Origin: Piscinibacter defluvii
Lineage (GTDB): Bacteria; Pseudomonadota; Gammaproteobacteria; Burkholderiales; Burkholderiaceae_C
DNA: 64,000 nucleotides
Assembly: GCF_004011805.1 (NCBI RefSeq)
Contig: NZ_RCHJ01000006.1
Location: 327,974-391,973 of the forward strand
Direction of reading: 5' to 3'
Shown in pieces: positions 15,902 through 23,816 of this stretch (its first letter is position 1; each line of letters starts with the position of its first letter). Below the pieces are notes generated by a model. The model made no database searches. It saw nothing but the letters and a program-made list of their open reading frames with translations, and had not been told where the DNA came from. The position numbers were made by a program, and so were the translations under genes.

Positions 15902-16441
15902 TCAGCGCGCCGCCGCGCGCAGGTGCGCCAGCGGCAGCGCGCCGCCGGACTTGACCTCGCCGAGCGAGAAGCTGGTGTGCACGTCCTTCACGTGCGGCAG
16001 CGCCATCAGCGCGTCGAGTGCGAAGCGCGAGAACGCATCCAGGTCGGTGGCCATCACCTGCAGCTCGAAGGTGCCCGAGCCCGAGATGTAGTGGCAGGAG
16101 ATCACCTCGGGCAGGCGCCGGATGGCGTCCTCGAGCAGGCGGGTCGCCTCGACGGTGTTGCGGTCGGCGTCGATGCGCACGAAGGCCAGCACGCCGAGGC
16201 CGATCTTGCGCCGGTCGATCTCGGCCCTGTAGCCGGTGATGTAGCCCTGCTCCTCGAGCCAGCGCACGCGGCGCCAGGTCGGCGCGGCCGACAGGCCGAT
16301 GCGCGAGGCCAGCTCCGCGTTGCTCAGGCGCGCATCCTGCTGGAGCTCGCGCAGGATCGCGATGTCGTAGCGGTCCAGCCCGGCGCCATGGGCCTCGGCG
16401 GCTTCCGTCGCGGGCTCTGGGGTTTTCCCGGGAATGGCCAT
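15902..16441 (-). CDS. Lrp/AsnC-family transcriptional regulator
   Basis: A 179-residue protein with an N-terminal winged helix (DIAILRELQQDARLSNAELA, then IGLSAAPTWRRVRWLEEQGYI) and a C-terminal RAM ligand-binding domain (GVLAFVRIDAD, YISGSGTFELQVMATDLDAF). It is about 20 residues longer than Lrp at the N-terminus. The family senses amino acids and often regulates a neighbouring amino-acid gene. It is divergent from the indolepyruvate oxidoreductase gene, which is its likely target. A TTGCTG-N18-CAGAAT promoter-like pair for this gene lies at 16481-16452 on the minus strand. Confidence 0.92.
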   Translation of the reverse strand: MAIPGKTPEPATEAAEAHGAGLDRYDIAILRELQQDARLSNAELASRIGLSAAPTWRRVRWLEEQGYITGYRAEIDRRKIGLGVLAFVRIDADRNTVEATRLLEDAIRRLPEVISCHYISGSGTFELQVMATDLDAFSRFALDALMALPHVKDVHTSFSLGEVKSGGALPLAHLRAAAR

Positions 16442-16487
16442 GTTGAGCGTGATTCTGTTCGATCCTGGCTACCTTCAGCAAGATCGT

Positions 16488-16497
16488 TGCTCGAGCA
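16488..16497. promoter_or_regulatory. Palindrome in the lrp-type/indolepyruvate oxidoreductase divergent region
   Basis: TGCTCGAGCA at 16488-16497 is a perfect 10-bp palindrome in the middle of the 141-bp divergent region. On the plus strand a TACACT -10-like box lies at 16545-16550. The palindrome is a candidate site for the divergent Lrp-type regulator; this is inference. Confidence 0.35.
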
Positions 16498-16582
16498 CTG
16501 CAGATTCAGGCAACAAAGGAAAGCACCTGCCCGAAGGCCTTGCCTACACTGCCGCCACGCACGCGCCGCTGGAGACCACCGC

Positions 16583-19500
16583 ATGAACGCACCCCTTCCC
16601 GAGGCCATCCGCAAGGCCCTGGAGAGCGTCACCCTCGACGACAAGTACAGCCTGGGCAGCGGCCGCGCCTTCATGAGCGGCGTGCAGGCGCTGGTGCGGC
16701 TGCCGATGCTGCAGCGCCAGCGCGATGCGATGGCCGGGCTCAACACCGCCGGCTTCGTCAGCGGCTACCGCGGCTCGCCGCTGGGCGGCTACGACCAGGC
16801 GCTCTGGCAGGCCAAGAAGCACCTCGCGGCGCAGAACATCGTGTTCCAGCCCGGGGTCAACGAGGAGCTCGCGGCCACTGCGGTGTGGGGCACGCAGCAG
16901 CTCGACCTGTACCCGCAGAGCAAGAAGTTCGACGGCGTGTTCGGCCTCTGGTACGGCAAGGGCCCGGGCGTGGACCGCTGCTCCGACGTCTTCAAGCACG
17001 CCAACATGGCCGGCACCGCGAAGCACGGCGGCGTGATCGCGATCGCCGGCGACGACCACATCGCCAAGAGCAGCACCGCCGCGCACCAGAGCGACCACAT
17101 CTTCAAGGCCTGCGGCCTGCCGGTGTTCTTCCCCTCCAGCGTGCAGGACATCCTCGACATGGGCCTGCACGCCTTCGCGATGAGCCGCTTCGCCGGCGTG
17201 TGGAGTTCGATGAAGACGATCCAGGAGATCGTCGAATCCTCGGCCAGCATCGCAGTGGACCCGGACCGCGTGAACATCCTGCTGCCCGAGGACTTCCCCG
17301 TGCCCCCCGGCGGCCTGCACATCCGCTGGCCCGATGCACCGCTCGAGCAGGAGGCGCGCCTGTTCGACCACAAGTGGTATGCGGCGCTCGCCTACGTGCG
17401 CGCCAACAAGCTCAACCACGACGTGATCAGCGGCCCGAACGACCGCTTCGGCCTCATCGCCAGCGGCAAGGCCTACAACGACACCCGCCAGGCGCTCTTC
17501 GACCTCGGCCTCGACGAGGCGGCCTGCCGGCAGCTCGGCATCCGGCTGCACAAGGTCAACGTGGTGTGGCCGCTGGAGGCGACGATCACGCGCAGCTTCG
17601 CGCTCGGGCTGCAGGAGATCCTGGTCGTCGAGGAGAAGCGCCAGGTCATCGAGTACCAGCTCAAGGAGGAGCTGTACAACTGGCGGCCCGACGTGCGGCC
17701 CAACGTGCTGGGCAAGTTCGACGAGCCCGAGGGCGACACCTCCGGCGGCGAATGGTCGCGCCCGAACCCGAGCGAGAACTGGCTGCTGCGCGCCCAGGCC
17801 GACCTGACGCCCGCGCTGATCGCCAAGGCCATCGCCAGGCGGCTGAAGAAGCTCGGCGTCGATGCGGACACCGCGGCGCGCATGGACGCGCGCGTCGCGC
17901 TGATCGAGGCCAAGGAGCGCGCGCTCGCCGAGATCAAGACGGGGGGCGCGGATCGCACGCCCTGGTTCTGCAGCGGCTGCCCTCACAACACCAGCACCAA
18001 GGTGCCCGAGGGCTCGCGTGCGGTGGCCGGCATCGGCTGCCACTACATGGCGGTGTGGATGGACCGCAGCACCGTCACCTTCAGCCAGATGGGCGGCGAG
18101 GGCGTGTCGTGGGTCGGCCAGGCGCCGTTCACCACCGACCGGCATGTCTTCTCCAACCTCGGCGACGGCACCTACTACCACTCCGGCCTGCTGGCGGTGC
18201 GCCAGAGCATCGCCGCGGGCGTGAACATCACCTACAAGATCCTGTTCAACGGCGCGGTGGCGATGACCGGTGGCCAGCCGGTGGACGGCCAACTCGACGT
18301 GGCGCAGATGACGCGCGAGCTCGAGGCCGAGGGCGCGAAGAAGATCGTCGTCGTCACCGACGAGCCGCAGAAGTACAGCGGCACGCCGGTGCGGCTCGCC
18401 CCGGGCGTCACCGTGCACCACCGCGACGAGCTCGACCGCATCCAGCGCGAGCTGCGCGAAGTCGAAGGCTGCACGGTCATCATCTACGACCAGACCTGCG
18501 CCACCGAGAAGCGCCGCCGCCGCAAGCGCGGCACGATGGCGGAACCCGACCAGCGCGTGGTCATCAACGAGCTGGTGTGCGAGGGCTGCGGCGACTGCTC
18601 GGTGCAGTCCAACTGCCTGTCGGTCGAACCCATCGAGACCGAGTTCGGCCGCAAGCGCCGCATCAACCAGAACACCTGCAACAAGGACTTCTCCTGCGTG
18701 AAGGGCTTCTGCCCGAGCTTCGTCACGGTGCAGGGCGGGCAGCTGAAGTCGGCGAAGAAGGACAAGGCGGCGCGGCCCGACCCGTTCGCGCTGCCCGAAC
18801 TGCCCGAGCCCGCGCTGCCGCTGGCCGAGACGGCCTGGGGCATCGTCGTCGCCGGCGTCGGCGGCACCGGCGTGATCACCATCGGCCAGCTGCTCGGCAT
18901 GGCCGCGCACCTCGAGGGCAAGGGCATCGTCACGCAGGACGCCGCGGGCCTGGCGCAGAAGGGCGGCTCGACCTGGAGCCACATCCAGATCGCCAACCGG
19001 GCCGAGGCGATCCACACCACCAAGGTCGGCACCGCCGAGGCGCACCTCGTGATCGGCTGCGATGCGATCGTCGCCGCCAACAAGGCCACGCTGGCCGTGA
19101 TGCGCGCCGGCCGCACCTTCGTGGCCATGAACACCCACGGCACGCCGACGGCCTCGTTCGTGCACAACCCGAACTGGCAGTTCCCGGGCGGCAACTGCGA
19201 GGCGGCGGTGGCGGCCGCGGTCGGCCCGGACGGGCTCGGCGCGTTCGACGCCGACGCGCTGGCCACCGGCCTGCTGGGCGACTCGATCTACACCAACCCG
19301 CTGATGCTGGGTTACGCCTGGCAGAAGGGGCGCGTGCCGCTGTCCAAGGCCGCGCTGCTGCGCGCCATCGAGCTGAACGGCGTGCAGGTGGAGAACAACA
19401 AGGCAGCCTTCGAATGGGGCCGGCGTGCGGCGCATGACCTGGCGGCGGTGCAGTTGCTGCTCAAACCGGCGCAGGTGATCGAGTTCGTCAAGCGGCCCTC

Positions 19501-20146
19501 GCTGGAGGACATGATCGCCACGCGCGTCGAGTTCCTGACCGGCTACCAGGACAGCGCCTACGCGGCGCAGTACCGCGCCTTCGTCGAGAAGGTGCGCGCG
19601 GCCGAGGCGCCCCTGTCGAGCACCCGGCTCAGCGAGGCGGTGGCGCGCTACCTGTTCAAGCTGATGGCCTACAAGGACGAGTACGAGGTCGCCCGCCTGC
19701 ACACCGACCGGCACTTCCTCGACAAGGTCGCCGCGCAGTTCGAGGGCGACTACAAGCTGCACTACCACCTGGCTCCGCCGCTGATCGCGAAGATCAACGA
19801 GCGCGGCGAACTGGTCAAGCAGCCCTACGGCCCGTGGATGCTCAAGGCCTTCGGCGTGCTCGCCAGGTTCAAGGGCCTGCGCGGAGGCGCGCTGGACCTC
19901 TTCGGCCGCACCGACGAGCGCCGCACCGAGCGCGCACTGATCGGCGAGTACCGCAGCACCATCGAGGAACTGCTGGCCGGGCTGAACGCCGAGAACCTGC
20001 CGCTGGCCGTGGAGATCGCGCGCATCCCGGAAGAGGTCCGCGGCTATGGCCACGTGAAGGCGCGCCACCTCGCCGCAGCGCGGCCGAAGTGGGCCGCGCT
20101 GCAGGCGCGCTGGCGCGAGGGCGCCGGCGCGCGGCAGGCGGCCTGA
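16583..20146 (+). CDS. Indolepyruvate ferredoxin oxidoreductase, fused alpha-beta (IorA-IorB) form
   Basis: A 1187-residue enzyme that oxidatively decarboxylates aryl 2-oxoacids such as indolepyruvate or phenylpyruvate to acyl-CoA with reduction of an electron carrier. The order is an N-terminal pyrimidine-binding part (GYRGSPLGGYDQAL), a TPP-binding part (CSGCPHNTSTKVPEGSRA, GCHYMAVWMD, QMGGEGVSWVGQAPF), cysteine clusters at about 664-715 (CEGCGDCSVQSNC and CNKDFSCVKGFCPS) for iron-sulfur centres, and a gamma-type domain from about 752 (GVGGTGVITIGQLLGMAA). A long C-terminal region follows. This fused form is typical of aerobic Proteobacteria using aromatic or branched amino acids. It is divergent from an Lrp-type regulator. 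Confidence 0.93.
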   Translation: MNAPLPEAIRKALESVTLDDKYSLGSGRAFMSGVQALVRLPMLQRQRDAMAGLNTAGFVSGYRGSPLGGYDQALWQAKKHLAAQNIVFQPGVNEELAATAVWGTQQLDLYPQSKKFDGVFGLWYGKGPGVDRCSDVFKHANMAGTAKHGGVIAIAGDDHIAKSSTAAHQSDHIFKACGLPVFFPSSVQDILDMGLHAFAMSRFAGVWSSMKTIQEIVESSASIAVDPDRVNILLPEDFPVPPGGLHIRWPDAPLEQEARLFDHKWYAALAYVRANKLNHDVISGPNDRFGLIASGKAYNDTRQALFDLGLDEAACRQLGIRLHKVNVVWPLEATITRSFALGLQEILVVEEKRQVIEYQLKEELYNWRPDVRPNVLGKFDEPEGDTSGGEWSRPNPSENWLLRAQADLTPALIAKAIARRLKKLGVDADTAARMDARVALIEAKERALAEIKTGGADRTPWFCSGCPHNTSTKVPEGSRAVAGIGCHYMAVWMDRSTVTFSQMGGEGVSWVGQAPFTTDRHVFSNLGDGTYYHSGLLAVRQSIAAGVNITYKILFNGAVAMTGGQPVDGQLDVAQMTRELEAEGAKKIVVVTDEPQKYSGTPVRLAPGVTVHHRDELDRIQRELREVEGCTVIIYDQTCATEKRRRRKRGTMAEPDQRVVINELVCEGCGDCSVQSNCLSVEPIETEFGRKRRINQNTCNKDFSCVKGFCPSFVTVQGGQLKSAKKDKAARPDPFALPELPEPALPLAETAWGIVVAGVGGTGVITIGQLLGMAAHLEGKGIVTQDAAGLAQKGGSTWSHIQIANRAEAIHTTKVGTAEAHLVIGCDAIVAANKATLAVMRAGRTFVAMNTHGTPTASFVHNPNWQFPGGNCEAAVAAAVGPDGLGAFDADALATGLLGDSIYTNPLMLGYAWQKGRVPLSKAALLRAIELNGVQVENNKAAFEWGRRAAHDLAAVQLLLKPAQVIEFVKRPSLEDMIATRVEFLTGYQDSAYAAQYRAFVEKVRAAEAPLSSTRLSEAVARYLFKLMAYKDEYEVARLHTDRHFLDKVAAQFEGDYKLHYHLAPPLIAKINERGELVKQPYGPWMLKAFGVLARFKGLRGGALDLFGRTDERRTERALIGEYRSTIEELLAGLNAENLPLAVEIARIPEEVRGYGHVKARHLAAARPKWAALQARWREGAGARQAA

Positions 20147-20165
20147 TCGGGCCCCGCCGGATCAG
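20143..20165. terminator. Inverted repeat at convergent stop codons
   Basis: CTGATC (20143-20148) and GATCAG (20160-20165) form a stem around the GC-rich 11-nt centre GGGCCCCGCCG and include both convergent stop codons. It could act as a bidirectional terminator between the oxidoreductase and the lipoprotein gene. No T-run is seen. Confidence 0.3.
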
Positions 20166-21118
20166 AGCAGGTCGGTCCAGTTGACGACGGTGTTGCGCTC
20201 GTAGGTGCCGTTGCCGTCCTCGTCGACCTCGAGTCGCACCTGGGTGTTGGACAGCACGGTGGCGCGCAGCTTGCCGGTCTTGCCCACGGCCAGGATCTGG
20301 CCGGCGTGCGGGTAGGCCTCGTTGTCGGTCTGAACCAGCGCCTGCGGGGTCGACAGGTCGAAGGTGCCGCCGGAGGCCACCGAGTCCACCGGGCCGGCGG
20401 CGACGGCGCGGGTCGTCGCGTCGGACACGGTGTAGGTGGCCTCGGTCGCGTAGCCGCGCAGCAGCGAGACGGTGTCGCTGATCGCGCCGACGCTGGCATC
20501 CAGCACCAGTTCGTTGGCAACGCTCAGGCGCGACGTGATCACGCCCGGGCTGACCTGCAGCGACAGGCCGAAGCTGCCGTCCAGCGACGCGGTGTAGCCG
20601 GTGGCCGTGTCGCGCACCGAGAAGTTCGAGGTCGAGATGGCGAAGCCGATGCTCGACGAACCGAGCGAGCTGATCGTCAGCCGCAGCACGCCGCTGGCCA
20701 CGGTGCCGGCACCGTCGTCGCAGTTGATGAAGGTGACCTGGGCCGAGTCGCCGACGCTCTCGCCGGGGGGCGCGGTGTCGGTGGCCGTCGCGTCGGCCGC
20801 GCCGCCGCCCGGGCAGAGTTCGGCCGACACGTCCTCGGCGATGCGCTTGCGCGTGGCCAGCGCCGCCGACTGCGCGCGCTTGACCACCAGCGGCGAGACG
20901 GCGCCGCCCGAGCCCGCCCCGGTGAAGCCGCCGACGGCACCCGACACCGAACTCCCGAAGCTGGCCCGCGCCACCTGCTGCTGGTTCTGCAGGTTGATGT
21001 TGACGGTGATCTCCGGGGCCGGCAGCGGCCCGTCGCCGCCGCCACCGCAGGCGGCGAGCAGCACGGCGAGCACGGCAGCACCGGCGGTACGGAACTTGGA
21101 CAGCGGCGGACGGATCAT
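20162..21118 (-). CDS. Putative lipoprotein, function unknown
   Basis: A 318-residue protein with a lipoprotein signal (MIRPPLSKFRTAGAAVLAVL, lipobox LAAC, Cys24) and a Gly/Asp-rich tether. The mature part is rich in Ser/Thr/Val and looks beta-stranded, with two Cys (ELCPGGG and FINCDDG) that could form a disulfide. The end reads EVDEDGNGTYERNTVVNW, with a DxDxNG loop that might bind calcium. The ATG at 21118 was preferred over 21124 because GAGGAG then lies at a proper distance. No named family recognised. Confidence 0.7.
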   Translation of the reverse strand: MIRPPLSKFRTAGAAVLAVLLAACGGGGDGPLPAPEITVNINLQNQQQVARASFGSSVSGAVGGFTGAGSGGAVSPLVVKRAQSAALATRKRIAEDVSAELCPGGGAADATATDTAPPGESVGDSAQVTFINCDDGAGTVASGVLRLTISSLGSSSIGFAISTSNFSVRDTATGYTASLDGSFGLSLQVSPGVITSRLSVANELVLDASVGAISDTVSLLRGYATEATYTVSDATTRAVAAGPVDSVASGGTFDLSTPQALVQTDNEAYPHAGQILAVGKTGKLRATVLSNTQVRLEVDEDGNGTYERNTVVNWTDLL

Positions 21119-21232
21119 GGACATCTCCTCGGAGTGAGCCAGCGCACTCTAACGCCGACATGTTGCCTCGCGTTGCGGCGACGCAATCGCGTGCTGGCAA
21201 GATTTTTGAACGCACGCATCAACGGCGGTGAA

Positions 21233-21253
21233 GCGGCTGCGGTTGACAGCCGC
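21233..21253. promoter_or_regulatory. Inverted repeat upstream of the cytochrome b561/YceI operon
   Basis: GCGGCTG (21233-21239), 7-nt spacer, CAGCCGC (21247-21253), about 65 bp before the cytochrome b561 start. A second symmetric element, TTGCG-N4-CGCAA, is at 21173-21186 in the same 201-bp divergent region. Both are operator candidates; no regulator gene is adjacent. Confidence 0.35.
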
Positions 21254-21319
21254 CTACAGTGCGTCCGTCCGCCGCGGCGGCCCGTACGTCGGGCATCGGT
21301 TCCAAGAACGTCCTCGAAC

Positions 21320-21856
21320 ATGGCCAGCACCCCGCGCTACACCACCACCGCCATCCTGCTGCACTGGCTGCTGGGCCTGGCGATCCTCGGCAGCTTCTGC
21401 GTCGGCGTCTACATGGCCGACCTCCCGATGTCGCCCCAGCGGCTCAAGCTTTACAACTGGCACAAGTGGGCCGGGGTCACGATCCTGGCGTTGTCGGCGC
21501 TGCGCCTGCTGTGGCGCCTGACCCACCGCCCGCCGGCCGACCCGCCGATGCCGGCCTGGCAGGCCGCCGCCGCCCACTGGACGCACCGCCTGCTCTACCT
21601 GCTGTTCTTCGCCGTGCCGCTGGCGGGCTGGGCCTACACCTCCTCGGCCGGCTTCCCCGTGGTGCTGTTCGGCGTGCTGCCGCTGCCGGACTTCGTGCCG
21701 GTGGACAAGCCGCTGTCCGAGGTCTTCAAGCTGGCGCACAAGGTGCTGGCCTTCTCGCTCGGCGCACTCGTGCTCGTGCACATCGCCGCCGCCCTGAAAC
21801 ACCAGTTCGTCGACCGCGACGGCCTGCTCGAGCGCATGCGCCCGCGGCGCGCCTGA
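21320..21856 (+). CDS. Cytochrome b561 family membrane protein
   Basis: A 178-residue protein with four transmembrane segments and the heme-ligand histidines of the bacterial b561 (CybB) family: LLHWLLGLAILG in helix 1, NWHKWAGV before helix 2, HWTHRLLYLLFF, and LAHKVLAFSLGALVLVHIAA. It probably moves electrons from ubiquinol to a periplasmic acceptor. It stands directly upstream of three YceI genes, with 13 bp to the first. This is a common pairing that suggests quinone or isoprenoid handling. Confidence 0.92.
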   Translation: MASTPRYTTTAILLHWLLGLAILGSFCVGVYMADLPMSPQRLKLYNWHKWAGVTILALSALRLLWRLTHRPPADPPMPAWQAAAAHWTHRLLYLLFFAVPLAGWAYTSSAGFPVVLFGVLPLPDFVPVDKPLSEVFKLAHKVLAFSLGALVLVHIAAALKHQFVDRDGLLERMRPRRA

Positions 21857-21869
21857 GGAAACCATCCCC

Positions 21870-22430
21870 ATGAAGAACATCGTCATCGTTTCGACCCTCG
21901 CCGTCGCCGCCTGGAGCGGCAGCGCCGCAGCGCAGCAGGTGCAGCCGGCGGGCAGCGAGATCGCCTTCACCAGCAAGCAGATGGGTGTGCCGGTGGACGG
22001 CCAGTTCCGCAAGTTCGACGCCCAGGTGGCGTTCGACCCCAAGAAGCCCGAGGCGGCGCGCATCGCCTTCACGATCGACCTGGCCAGCGTGACGCTCGGC
22101 TCGGCCGAGGTCGAGGCCGAGGTGGTCAAGCCGGACTGGTTCGACACCAAGAAGTTTCCTCAGGCCCGCTTCCAGAGCACCGCGGTCAAGCCCGCCGGCC
22201 CGGGCAAGTTCGAGGTGGCCGGCACGCTGACCATCAAGGGCGCGAGCCAGAACGTGGTGGTGCCCGTCGCGCTGGCCCAGTCCGGCGCCGCCACCACCGC
22301 CACCGGCGCCTTCACGATCAAGCGGCTCGACTACCGCATCGGCGACGGCGACTGGAAGGACACCTCGATGGTCGCCAACGACGTGCAGGTGCGCTTCAAG
22401 CTCGCGCTGACCGGCGTCGCCGCGCTCTGA
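21870..22430 (+). CDS. YceI family periplasmic protein (copy 1)
   Basis: A 186-residue protein with a signal peptide (MKNIVIVSTLAVAAWSGSAA) and the lipocalin-like YceI fold: GSEIAFTSKQMGVPVDGQF, DWFDTKKFPQARFQS, FEVAGTLTIKGASQNVVVPV and DYRIGDGDWKDTSMVANDV. YceI proteins bind polyisoprenoids in a beta-barrel. This copy lacks the Cys pair of the two following paralogs and is the most divergent of the three. It is 13 bp after cytochrome b561, so co-transcribed. Confidence 0.93.
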   Translation: MKNIVIVSTLAVAAWSGSAAAQQVQPAGSEIAFTSKQMGVPVDGQFRKFDAQVAFDPKKPEAARIAFTIDLASVTLGSAEVEAEVVKPDWFDTKKFPQARFQSTAVKPAGPGKFEVAGTLTIKGASQNVVVPVALAQSGAATTATGAFTIKRLDYRIGDGDWKDTSMVANDVQVRFKLALTGVAAL

Positions 22431-22482
22431 CCGCTTCCCGACCCACCCCGCCTTAACCCTTCCCCAACCCACCGACCGCACC

Positions 22483-23052
22483 ATGACGAAGCCTTCCCTG
22501 ATCGCCCTGGCCCTGTTCGCCGCCGCCGGCCTCGCCCGTGCCGAGAGCGCCACCTACAGCGTGGATCCCTCGCACACCTTCGTGACCTTCGAGGCGCTGC
22601 ACTTCGGCACCTCGACCATCCGCGGCCGCTTCGACCGCAAGGAAGGTTCGGTCACGTTCGACCGTGCCGCCAAGAACGGCAAGGCCGAGATCACCATCGA
22701 CATCGGCTCCATCAGCACCGGCGTGGCGCCGCTGGACACCCACCTGAAGAGCAAGGACTTCTTCAACGCCGCCGAACACGGCAGCGCGAAGTTCGTGGCC
22801 GACAAGTTCGCCTTCAATGGCGACAAGGTCAGCGAGATCGGCGGCACCCTCACGATGCTGGGCAAGAGCGCGCCGGTCACGCTGAAGGCCAACAACTTCA
22901 ACTGCTACAACAACCCGATGTTCAAGCGCGAGGTCTGCGGCGGCGACTTCGAGACCACCATCGCGCGCAGCCAGTGGGGCATGAGCTACGGCCTGCCGGG
23001 CATCCCCGACAACATCCGCCTGCTGATCCAGATCGAGGCGATCAAGCAGTGA
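22483..23052 (+). CDS. YceI family periplasmic protein (copy 2)
   Basis: A 189-residue protein with a signal peptide (MTKPSLIALALFAAAGLARA) followed by YSVDPSHTFVTFEALHFGTS, the typical YceI opening. DTHLKSKDFFNAAEHGSAKF and GTLTMLGKSAPVTLKANNFN follow. The C-terminal part carries two cysteines (NCYNNPMFKREVCGGDFET) expected to form a disulfide in the periplasm. It is the closest relative of the next gene. The gap to copy 1 is 52 bp. Confidence 0.94.
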   Translation: MTKPSLIALALFAAAGLARAESATYSVDPSHTFVTFEALHFGTSTIRGRFDRKEGSVTFDRAAKNGKAEITIDIGSISTGVAPLDTHLKSKDFFNAAEHGSAKFVADKFAFNGDKVSEIGGTLTMLGKSAPVTLKANNFNCYNNPMFKREVCGGDFETTIARSQWGMSYGLPGIPDNIRLLIQIEAIKQ

Positions 23053-23074
23053 GCGGCACGGGCGGCGACCGGCC

Positions 23075-23638
23075 ATGATCCGCGCCGCCGCGCTGGGCCT
23101 GCTGGCCTGCGCCGCGACGGCCGCCGTCGCGGCCGACTACCGGCTCGACCCGTCGCACAGCTTCGTCCAGTTCGAGGTGCTGCACTTCGGCACCTCGTCG
23201 CTGCGCGGTCGCCTGGGCCCGCTGGTCGGCAGCGCGACGCTGGACGCCGCGGCCGGCCGCGGACGGGTCGGCCTGGCGATCCCGCTGGCCAGCCTGTCGA
23301 CCGGCTGGCCGCCGCTCGACCGGCGGCTGCGCGAGGCGGACCTGTTCGACGCGGCCGCATACCCGGAGGCCTATTTCGTCGCCGAACGCTTCGTGTTCGA
23401 CGGCGGCACGCTGCGCGAGGTGCGCGGCGAACTCACGCTGCGCGGGCAGGCGCGCGTGGTGGCGCTGCGTGCGCTGCGCTTCGGCTGCCGCGCCGACCCC
23501 GAGGCCGGCCGCGAGCGCTGCGGCGGCGACTTCGAGGCCGAGCTGCGCCGCAGCGACTTCGGCATGACCTTCGGCCTGCCGCTGGTGGCCGACCGCGTTC
23601 GCCTGCAGGTGCAGGTCGAGGCGCTGCGCGAACCCTGA
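23075..23638 (+). CDS. YceI family periplasmic protein (copy 3)
   Basis: A 187-residue protein with a signal peptide ending ATAAVAA, then YRLDPSHSFVQFEVLHFGTS, almost the same opening as copy 2. The Cys pair is kept (GCRADPEAGRERCGGDFEAE). It is richer in Arg and Ala than copy 2 and lacks its Lys-rich segments, which indicates drift after duplication. It ends with a strong hairpin 19 bp after the stop, closing the b561-YceI operon. The gap to copy 2 is 22 bp. Confidence 0.92.
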   Translation: MIRAAALGLLACAATAAVAADYRLDPSHSFVQFEVLHFGTSSLRGRLGPLVGSATLDAAAGRGRVGLAIPLASLSTGWPPLDRRLREADLFDAAAYPEAYFVAERFVFDGGTLREVRGELTLRGQARVVALRALRFGCRADPEAGRERCGGDFEAELRRSDFGMTFGLPLVADRVRLQVQVEALREP

Positions 23639-23656
23639 TCCGCCGTGCACATCGGC

Positions 23657-23674
23657 CCGCGGGGAAACCCGCGG
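23657..23674 (+). terminator. Hairpin ending the b561-YceI operon
   Basis: CCGCGGG (23657-23663), GAAA tetraloop, CCCGCGG (23668-23674): a perfect 7-bp GC stem 19 bp after the last YceI stop. No T-run follows, as is usual in very GC-rich genomes. Confidence 0.5.
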
Positions 23675-23702
23675 TCCGACAACTTGTCGCATCGTCCGAC
23701 AA
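23675..23702. promoter_or_regulatory. Repeated TCCGACAA operator-like elements
   Basis: TCCGACAA occurs at 23675-23682 and again at 23695-23702, exactly 20 bp apart. The first is part of a 13-bp palindrome, CGACAA-C-TTGTCG (23677-23689). The elements lie just upstream of the predicted TRAP operon promoter and could bind a regulator of the transporter. Confidence 0.45.
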
Positions 23703-23723
23703 GTTCCCCGGGGAAAGCTCCAC

Positions 23724-23752
23724 TTGTGAATCGGCGTTCCTGATTCGATAGT
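23724..23752 (+). promoter_or_regulatory. Candidate sigma-70 promoter of the TRAP operon
   Basis: TTGTGA (23724-23729), 17-bp spacer, GATAGT (23747-23752); each box matches 4 of 6 consensus bases. The predicted start near 23760 leaves a leader of about 57 nt before the binding-protein ATG, which has an AGGAGA site. Confidence 0.45.
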
Positions 23753-23816
23753 CTTTCGCGCTCGGCTTGGCGCCTCACCGCCGGGCCCCATCCACCGACA
23801 TCAGGAGACACGCCTC

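Noticed and set aside
15923..16582. Upstream extension of the indolepyruvate oxidoreductase by 220 codons
   Set aside because: The extension is antisense to the Lrp-type gene; the ATG at 16583 matches the family start.
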